Assembly (NCBI GenBank): GCA_028691715.1
Contig: JAQUYR010000018.1
Location: 1 to 19,894, forward strand
Reading direction: 5' to 3'
From: Bacilli bacterium
Lineage (GTDB): Bacteria; Bacillota_I; Bacilli_A; ML615J-28; CAG-698
DNA length: 19,894 bases
A program made the position numbers and the translations under genes. Each line of letters begins with the position of its first letter. The stretch's first letter is position 1. Positions 15,682 to 19,894 of this stretch are shown here, one piece after another. The notes under the pieces were generated by a model. That model was not told the DNA's origin, ran no database searches, and saw only the letters and a program-made list of their open reading frames with translations.

Positions 15682-17196
15682 TTATTTGATAATTAATGTC
15701 TTTCCTGTCATTTCTTTTGGTTGAGGAAGATTCATTAAATCAAGCATAGTTGGGGTTACATCTCCTAGATTACCACCGCTTCGTAATTTTAATCCCTTTT
15801 TCGTAATAATACATGGTACAGGATTAGTTGTGTGAGCAGTAAAAGGATTTCCTTCCTCATCGTACATCTTTTCAGCATTTCCATGATCAGCAATAATAAC
15901 CATTGTTCCCTGGACTTTTTCGACCTCTTGATAAAGTCTACCAACACATTCATCAACCGTTTCAACGGCCTTTACAGCTGCCTCAAAAACACCAGTATGA
16001 CCAACCATATCGCAATTGGCAAAATTTAAGATAATCGTATCAAATTCTTCGCTTTGAATTGCAGCAACAGCCTTCTCACAAACCTCATAAGCACTCATTT
16101 CAGGTTGCATATCATATGTAGCAACTTTAGGAGAATTAACCAATATTCTTGTTGCTCCTTTTAATTGTTTATCGACACCACCATCAAAGAAATAGGTTAC
16201 ATGAGCATATTTTTCAGTTTCGGCAATCCTAAGTTGTTTTAATCCAAGATTCGATATGTAGTCACCATACATATTATCCAATTCCTGAAGATCGAAGACT
16301 AGGTCTCCTTTAACATTCTCGCTATATAGCATCATACAGATGTATGTCAAGTTTTTAAATACTTTTCCCCCTATTATAGGTGTAGCTTCAAGATTTGTTA
16401 GAGCTGTTGAGATTTCAATCGCTCTATCTGGTCTAAAATTGGCAAAGATTACACTGTCGCCATCGTTGATATTGGAATCTTTATTAATAATATAAGGAAA
16501 AACAAACTCATCAACTACTCCCTCAGCATAAGATTCATCCATTCCTGCCATCAGTTCTTTAAAAACTCCCTTATTATATACTAGGGCATCATATGCTGGT
16601 TGAACACGATCATAATTCTTATCGCGATCCATAACATAATAACGACCACTGACAACTCCTATCTTGGAATTACCAACTTCATCAATCTTCTTTTGCAGTT
16701 CAGCAAGATAAGTCTTTGCTGATTTAGGAGGGACATCACGACCATCAAGGAACGCATGAACTACTACTTCCTTTACTCCCATAGCAACTGTCTTTTCTAA
16801 TAGATATAAAATATGATTTATATGTGAATGAACTCCACCATCAGATAATAAACCCATGATGTGAAGTTTACCATTATTTTTCAGGGCGTTTTTTACTGCC
16901 TTCTGGATAGCGGGTTTTTTGATCAGTTCATCGTTACGAACGCTGATATTTACTCGTGTCAATGATTGGTATACAATCCTTCCAGCGCCAATATTTATAT
17001 GTCCAACTTCACTATTACCCATTTGGCCATCAGGAAGACCAACATCTTCACCACTAGCTCCGATTTGAGTATTGGGATAATTTGCAAACAAATAATCTAA
17101 ATTGGGTTTTTTTGCTGTAAAGACAGCATTACCAACTGTTTCTTTACTCAATCCAAAGCCATCCATTATCGTTAGCATTACTAAATTTTTTTTCAT
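15682..17196 (-). CDS. gpmI: 2,3-bisphosphoglycerate-independent phosphoglycerate mutase
   Basis: GpmI interconverts 3- and 2-phosphoglycerate using two metal ions and a phosphoserine intermediate. The protein is 504 residues from ATG 17196 (family ~510). MDGFGLS (11-17) carries a metal-binding aspartate (D12), and NSEVGHINIGAGR (61-73) carries the nucleophile Ser62. HAFLDGRDVPP, GRYYVMDRDKNYDR and the late metal site IADHGNAE are also present. The longer frame starting at a TTG (17217) is rejected: ATG 17196 has AAGGAG about 8 nt upstream. It is the first gene of a gpmI-eno unit, catalysing successive steps of lower glycolysis; the gap, tpi and pgk genes often found just before it in Firmicutes are not here. 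Confidence 0.98.
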   Translation of the reverse strand: MKKNLVMLTIMDGFGLSKETVGNAVFTAKKPNLDYLFANYPNTQIGASGEDVGLPDGQMGNSEVGHINIGAGRIVYQSLTRVNISVRNDELIKKPAIQKAVKNALKNNGKLHIMGLLSDGGVHSHINHILYLLEKTVAMGVKEVVVHAFLDGRDVPPKSAKTYLAELQKKIDEVGNSKIGVVSGRYYVMDRDKNYDRVQPAYDALVYNKGVFKELMAGMDESYAEGVVDEFVFPYIINKDSNINDGDSVIFANFRPDRAIEISTALTNLEATPIIGGKVFKNLTYICMMLYSENVKGDLVFDLQELDNMYGDYISNLGLKQLRIAETEKYAHVTYFFDGGVDKQLKGATRILVNSPKVATYDMQPEMSAYEVCEKAVAAIQSEEFDTIILNFANCDMVGHTGVFEAAVKAVETVDECVGRLYQEVEKVQGTMVIIADHGNAEKMYDEEGNPFTAHTTNPVPCIITKKGLKLRSGGNLGDVTPTMLDLMNLPQPKEMTGKTLIIK

Positions 17197-17222
17197 ATTT
17201 GATACTCCTTCTAACAATATAT

Positions 17223-17251
17223 ATTGTATACTAGATTTGCTTTTTTTTCAA
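17223..17251 (-). promoter_or_regulatory. Sigma-A promoter of gpmI-eno
   Basis: On the minus strand TTGAAA (17246-17251), a 17-bp spacer and TACAAT (17223-17228), about 27 nt before the gpmI ATG. It lies just past the folT terminator, so gpmI-eno does not depend on folT transcription. Confidence 0.75.
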
Positions 17252-17282
17252 CAAAAACGCATACCAAATAAAACGTGTTCAT

Positions 17283-17306
17283 AAAAAAAGAGGATTTAAT
17301 CCTCTT
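17283..17306 (-). terminator. Intrinsic terminator of folT, built on its stop codon
   Basis: On the minus strand AAGAGGAT (17299-17306) and ATCCTCTT (17288-17295) form a perfect 8-bp stem followed by a T run to 17283. The 3-nt loop is exactly the folT TAA stop (17296-17298), so the last codons of the gene form the 5' arm. Confidence 0.9.
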
Positions 17307-17859
17307 CTTTGGCTTCTTTTTCTTCATTTTGAAATGGATATAACCTTGTAGATATAATCTTTACAAGAATAATATAGGGAATTGTCAGAATTATCATTGA
17401 TAATAACCTGATTGGCCAATCCAAAATTATTGCTGCTAATGTATAATATGGATCGTTTATCAGAACAGTTTCCATAAACATAGCCAGAGTATTCAAGAGA
17501 TTAGCGCTTAATGAGGTGATGATTACTGTCAATGAAACATTGAGCCAAGCGTTTTTTTTGTTTAAAAAACGAAAGACTAAACCACTAATGCCACCCCAAG
17601 CAATCGGAGCAAGAGCCCAAAAAGGGCTAGTTAGACTAATTCCATATGGACTTGTCAGCTGAAGAACGATTCCAGTAACAATTCCCGTTGTAAAACCCAT
17701 TTTAGGGCCAAATATCACACCGATTACCATCAAAGGTAATCCATATAAAGTGAATTTTAACCTCATACCAACATCGATACTGACAAATTTTTCCAAAACA
17801 ATTGATAAAGCTGCCATAATCGCACAAAAAGTAATCTGAAAAATTAATTTTTTCTTCAT
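17296..17859 (-). CDS. folT: Folate ECF transporter S component FolT
   Basis: FolT is the membrane substrate-binding (S) component that captures folates and works with the shared energy-coupling module EcfA/A'/T, not present here. The 187 residues have about six hydrophobic segments (e.g. 8-25, 37-50, 54-70, 83-97, 106-131, 139-170). The LKFTLYGLPLMVIGVIFGPKMGFTTG block is typical of FolT-type S components. The ATG at 17859 has AGGAGG about 9 nt upstream. The longer open frame to 17964 is rejected because it runs through the riboswitch. The tetrahydrofolate riboswitch directly upstream makes the substrate assignment strong. The C-terminus is a charged tail (NEEKEAKEED). Confidence 0.93.
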   Translation of the reverse strand: MKKKLIFQITFCAIMAALSIVLEKFVSIDVGMRLKFTLYGLPLMVIGVIFGPKMGFTTGIVTGIVLQLTSPYGISLTSPFWALAPIAWGGISGLVFRFLNKKNAWLNVSLTVIITSLSANLLNTLAMFMETVLINDPYYTLAAIILDWPIRLLSMIILTIPYIILVKIISTRLYPFQNEEKEAKEED

Positions 17860-17866
17860 AAAAATA

Positions 17867-17888
17867 GACCTCCTCTTAAGAGATCCGC
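17867..17888 (-). promoter_or_regulatory. Expression platform of the folT riboswitch (ribosome-binding-site sequestration)
   Basis: On the minus strand GATCTC (17880-17885) can pair with GAGGTC (17867-17872), burying the AGGAGG ribosome binding site (17869-17874) in a 6-bp hairpin. GCGGAT (17883-17888), which shares GAT with that hairpin, can pair instead with ATCCGC (17901-17906) inside the aptamer's 3' conserved strand. The two pairings exclude each other, so folate binding would expose the sequestering arm and reduce FolT translation. This is read from base pairing only. Confidence 0.7.
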
Positions 17889-17898
17889 ATAAAATATT

Positions 17899-17986
17899 CA
17901 GCGGATGCACTAGTAAACCGCCACTTAAAGTGTTCGTCTCTACCATACTCCCATGATAGAGCACTTAACGCTTACTAATTACTCTG
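17899..17986 (-). ncRNA. Tetrahydrofolate (THF) riboswitch aptamer, class I
   Basis: The minus strand matches the known folT aptamer block by block: GAGTA near the 5' end, CGTTAAGTG, ATGGGAG, GACGAA, GGCGGT and the 3' strand GCATCCGCT, with short P1 pairing CAG/CTG at the ends (17984-17986 with 17899-17901). These are the conserved nucleotides of the THF riboswitch, including the UUAAGUG and GCAUCCGC segments of the binding sites and pseudoknot. It begins only a few bases after the predicted transcription start and precedes a folate transporter gene, which is the classic context. Confidence 0.95.
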
Positions 17987-17993
17987 TGTAATG

Positions 17994-18022
17994 ATTATAT
18001 TATTTTTAAGAACAATAGTCAA
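17994..18022 (-). promoter_or_regulatory. Sigma-A promoter of the folT riboswitch transcript
   Basis: On the minus strand TTGACT (18017-18022), exactly 17 bp, and consensus TATAAT (17994-17999). Transcription would start around 17986-17988, at the 5' end of the aptamer. Confidence 0.9.
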
Positions 18023-18121
18023 ATAATATTTTAAGGATTTTTGGTAATCATAGATAAAATTTTTCACATGATTTCAAGGTAAATATTATCTGAAAAGTCA
18101 TTTGTACCAAATCTTTAGGGG

Positions 18122-18210
18122 AAGTGAGTAATTAATCGTTTAGAGGTGAAAAAGCCACCAAGAGCGAAATTTATGCCCGATTTTTGCTTAATAGAGCTAA
18201 TTAATCACTT
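18122..18210 (+). ncRNA. Candidate structured RNA of unknown class (three-way junction)
   Basis: The 342 bp between the folT promoter and the small gene hold an 89-nt element of unusually paired sequence. P1: 18122-18134 (AAGTGAGTAATTA) with 18198-18210 (TAATTAATCACTT), 12 of 13 pairs. P2: GGTG 18145-18148 with CACC 18156-18159. P3: AGCGAAA 18163-18169 with TTTTGCT 18182-18188, including a G-U pair that exists only in the plus-strand RNA. I cannot match it to a riboswitch or small RNA family. Possible weak promoter TTTTCA-17-TATTAT at 18061-18089. No clear terminator follows. Strand and function are tentative. Confidence 0.35.
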
Positions 18211-18311
18211 AAACAACATTTTTAATATAACACGAGTTTATTGAGTCTATTTCATCAGCATAATGTTAGAAAAAATTATTATTTCAATGAAAATCTTTCA
18301 TCTATATTTTC

Positions 18312-18339
18312 TTTACAATTATAGTTTTCGATGTATAAT
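18312..18339 (+). promoter_or_regulatory. Sigma-A promoter of the 46-residue protein gene
   Basis: TTTACA (18312-18317), a 16-bp spacer and consensus TATAAT (18334-18339). The start would fall about 20 nt before the ATG, giving a leader with little beyond the AAGGAGGG ribosome binding site (18348-18355). The stretch from 18211 to 18311 shows nothing else recognisable. Confidence 0.78.
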
Positions 18340-18364
18340 ATTGTTGCAAGGAGGGCGTATTGAC

Positions 18365-18505
18365 ATGAAAGACAATAAAAAAGATTTTAAGAAGTCTGCT
18401 CAAGTTGCTCCAAAGATTGAAAAAGAAGCTCATGCAAATGAGAAACCTAAAACCGTTGCTGCAAGTGACAAACCTCAATCAAAACCAGTTTCTAAAAAGA
18501 AGTAA
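18365..18505 (+). CDS. Small lysine-rich protein (46 residues), unknown function
   Basis: A 46-residue, strongly basic protein with about 15 lysines, several alanines and prolines and few hydrophobic residues. It begins MKDNKKDFKKSAQV and ends SKPVSKKK. It has no membrane segment, cysteine or recognisable motif, and is probably disordered; a nucleic-acid or ribosome-associated role is a guess. The evidence that it is a real gene is its surroundings: a near-consensus promoter, AAGGAGGG 9 nt before the ATG, and a strong terminator after the stop. The same frame is open back to 18263, but that part lies upstream of the predicted transcription start and is excluded. It stands alone, convergent with ftsZ. 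Confidence 0.78.
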   Translation: MKDNKKDFKKSAQVAPKIEKEAHANEKPKTVAASDKPQSKPVSKKK

Positions 18506-18544
18506 TTCTTTTAACGGTAGCAATTATACCGCATTTTGTTTAAA

Positions 18545-18582
18545 AAAGGCTCTATACATTTAAGTAAGAGCCTTTATTTTTT
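18545..18582. terminator. Bidirectional terminator between the 46-residue protein gene and ftsZ
   Basis: AAAGGCTCT (18545-18553) and AGAGCCTTT (18567-18575) form a perfect 9-bp stem with a 13-nt loop. ATTTTTT follows on the plus strand, and an A-run on the left gives a T run for the minus strand. Confidence 0.88.
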
Positions 18583-19729
18583 ATTTAAAACGATTGCTCA
18601 GCCAATGAGGAAGTTTAGGATTAGTCTTATCCCTTTCCACTTTAGCTTCTTCCATTGGACTTGGTCCCTTTTCAACAACAGGGGCACCATCTTCACCAAT
18701 GATAGTTTCCTTTAAATCATGTTTTTCCAAGCCTTGTTTCTTCTCAAAATAAACAACACTATCATCAGCGCCATTATTTGGAGCATCAAAGCCTGTAGCA
18801 ATAACAGTAACAATCAATTCATCATCGATATCGACATTGAATCCAGTACCACAAATCAAATCTATTTCAGTGTTTGAAGCAGCTCTGATTTCGTCCATTA
18901 CATCGACTACTTCCTGCATTCCAATATTAACACTACTAGTGATAAAGACGATAGCATCAGTAGCACCATTGATATCTATTTCTAATAAAGGGCTTCTAAC
19001 AGCTTTACGAGCGGCTTCAACTGCTCGGTTAGGTCCCTGACCAATACCAATTCCCATCAAAGCTGTTCCTTTATCCTTCATCACATTGCGAACATCAGCA
19101 AAATCGACATTGATCAATCCAGGAACAGTAACTATTTCAGCAATACCCTGGACACCACGACGAAGAACATTATCTACTTCCTTAAAAGCTTCAAGTAAAG
19201 GAGTGCTACGATCAGTCATATTTAGTAATTTATCATTAGGAACAACGATTAAAGTATCAACATATGGTTTTAGTTGTTCTAAACCAACTTTTGCCTGTGC
19301 CAATCTTTTTCTTCCCTCGAATGAAAAAGGTTTAGTCACGATACCAACAGTTAAGCAACCTAGTTCTCTTGCTACTCTAGCAACTACTGGTGAAGCACCT
19401 GTTCCGGTTCCACCACCCATACCTGCAGTAATAAATACCATATCGCTACCACGAATAATATCTTTGATTTCTTCTTCGCTTTCCTGAGCTGCTTTTAGAC
19501 CAATGCTTGGATCTGCTCCAGCACCAAGTCCTTTAGTTAGTTGTTTACCAATTTGTAATCTTGTTTCAGCTTTAGATAGACGGAGAACTTGAGCATCAGT
19601 GTTAATAACGACGAAATCAACGCCCTTAACGTCGTTTTCAATCATTCTATTAACAGCATTACCGCCGCCCCCACCGACACCAATGACCTTTATTATAGGT
19701 TTTTCATCAAATGTTTCTTGATTGTTCAT
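18581..19729 (-). CDS. ftsZ: Cell division protein FtsZ
   Basis: FtsZ is the tubulin-like GTPase that forms the division ring at midcell. From ATG 19729 it is 382 residues. The GTPase domain (~8-310) has IGVGGGGGNAVNRM, the tubulin signature GMGGGTGTG (103-111), and the T7 synergy loop NVDFADVRNVM (from residue 207). A charged, probably disordered linker follows. The last residues, PKLPHWLSNRFK, are in the place of the conserved C-terminal peptide (commonly near IPxFLxxR) that binds FtsA/SepF/EzrA-type partners, and differ from it clearly. The in-frame ATG at 19762 is rejected; ATG 19729 has GAGGAGG 6 nt upstream. The gene has its own promoters, and no ftsA is visible upstream within the window. 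Confidence 0.97.
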   Translation of the reverse strand: MNNQETFDEKPIIKVIGVGGGGGNAVNRMIENDVKGVDFVVINTDAQVLRLSKAETRLQIGKQLTKGLGAGADPSIGLKAAQESEEEIKDIIRGSDMVFITAGMGGGTGTGASPVVARVARELGCLTVGIVTKPFSFEGRKRLAQAKVGLEQLKPYVDTLIVVPNDKLLNMTDRSTPLLEAFKEVDNVLRRGVQGIAEIVTVPGLINVDFADVRNVMKDKGTALMGIGIGQGPNRAVEAARKAVRSPLLEIDINGATDAIVFITSSVNIGMQEVVDVMDEIRAASNTEIDLICGTGFNVDIDDELIVTVIATGFDAPNNGADDSVVYFEKKQGLEKHDLKETIIGEDGAPVVEKGPSPMEEAKVERDKTNPKLPHWLSNRFK

Positions 19730-19766
19730 AAATATCCTCCTCGAGTAGCTAGTATCTAACATATAT

Positions 19767-19795
19767 ATTATAACATTCTTTTTTTCAAAAATAAA
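19767..19795 (-). promoter_or_regulatory. ftsZ proximal promoter (extended -10, weak -35)
   Basis: On the minus strand consensus TATAAT (19767-19772) with TG one base before it; the -35 position (TTTATT, 19790-19795) is poor, so the extended -10 would carry recognition. It is about 37 bp from the ftsZ ATG. Confidence 0.65.
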
Positions 19796-19836
19796 CGTTT
19801 TTTTAAAATAATTTTTGCCTACAATACGCTTACATC

Positions 19837-19865
19837 ATTTTAACATACTAATAATAAAATGACAA
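19837..19865 (-). promoter_or_regulatory. ftsZ distal promoter
   Basis: On the minus strand TTGTCA (19860-19865), a 17-bp spacer and TAAAAT (19837-19842), also with TG one base upstream of the -10. Together with the proximal promoter it gives ftsZ two possible starts about 70 bp apart. Confidence 0.6.
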
Positions 19866-19894
19866 TTCATTTTTTAATAAAAGACTACAGTAAC

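Noticed and set aside
17860..17964. N-terminal extension of FolT
   Set aside because: The open frame runs through the THF aptamer, while ATG 17859 has a consensus ribosome binding site.
18122..18210. Lysine, SAM or purine riboswitch, tRNA or SRP RNA
   Set aside because: AGAGGTG and AAGAG recall the 5' part of the lysine riboswitch, but the element is half the length and lacks the other conserved blocks. There is no T-arm, anticodon arm or SRP GGAAGGAAGC loop.
19086..19487. 133-residue plus-strand protein opposite ftsZ
   Set aside because: It is an antisense shadow of a highly conserved ftsZ segment, with no promoter or ribosome binding site. The plus-strand frames at 6817-7131 and 10820-11074 are the same kind of shadow.
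1..19894. Mobile element, prophage, toxin-antitoxin or defence island
   Set aside because: No transposase, integrase, terminal repeats, toxin-antitoxin pair or nuclease/helicase defence pair was found. RecG and the PHP protein have housekeeping contexts.

Overview
The window comes from a low-GC Bacillota genome with Bacilli/Erysipelotrichia/Mollicutes-like gene content. This rests on strongly A+T-rich intergenic DNA, near-consensus sigma-A promoters with 16-17 bp spacers, strong AGGAGG ribosome binding sites, and blocks of gene order known from Bacillus subtilis. Several genes end in TGA (rpe, rsgA, rlmN and the 13223-14125 gene), so the standard bacterial code applies and not the Mycoplasma/Spiroplasma code. 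The order cannot be fixed from sequence alone. Almost everything is on the minus strand. The plus-strand genes are rqcH (partial), rpmB and a 46-residue protein gene.

Layout. 1-642: 3' part of rqcH (ribosome quality control), converging on nth. 648-1887: dnaD-nth (replication initiation, base-excision repair) with its own promoter. 2011-7463: fakA-recG-plsX-rnc, covering fatty-acid kinase, a fork-remodelling helicase, phosphate acyltransferase and RNase III; a small terminator-like hairpin lies between fakA and recG. 7464-7741: divergent promoters for fakA and rpmB. 7742-7933: rpmB (L28). 7966-14125: a tightly packed, often overlapping operon, read as unknown 300-aa protein, PHP phosphoesterase, rsmB, rlmN, rsgA, rpe, thiN. 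Its centre is rRNA modification and small-subunit maturation. 14126-14344: the operon promoter, five tandem 21-bp repeats and the eno terminator. 14345-17196: gpmI-eno, the last steps of lower glycolysis before pyruvate kinase. 17296-17859: folT, a folate ECF transporter S component behind a clear tetrahydrofolate riboswitch. 18023-18364: a possible unassigned structured RNA and the promoter of the small gene. 18365-18505: the 46-aa lysine-rich protein. 18581-19729: ftsZ with two candidate promoters.

The order rsmB-rlmN-...-rsgA-rpe-thiN-...-rpmB-...-fakA-...-recG-...-plsX-...-rnc is the B. subtilis order with internal genes removed: prpC and prkC between rlmN and rsgA, an Asp23-family gene and sdaAB/sdaAA around fakA, and fapR/fabD/fabG/acpP around plsX. 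With fakA and plsX kept and the fab genes missing from this spot, the cell may rely on exogenous fatty acids and on folate uptake. That is an inference from one window.

No complete new defence or mobile system is visible. The least explained parts are the unknown 300-aa gene with the 21-bp repeat array beside its promoter, the possible three-way-junction RNA at 18122-18210, and the small basic protein next to it.
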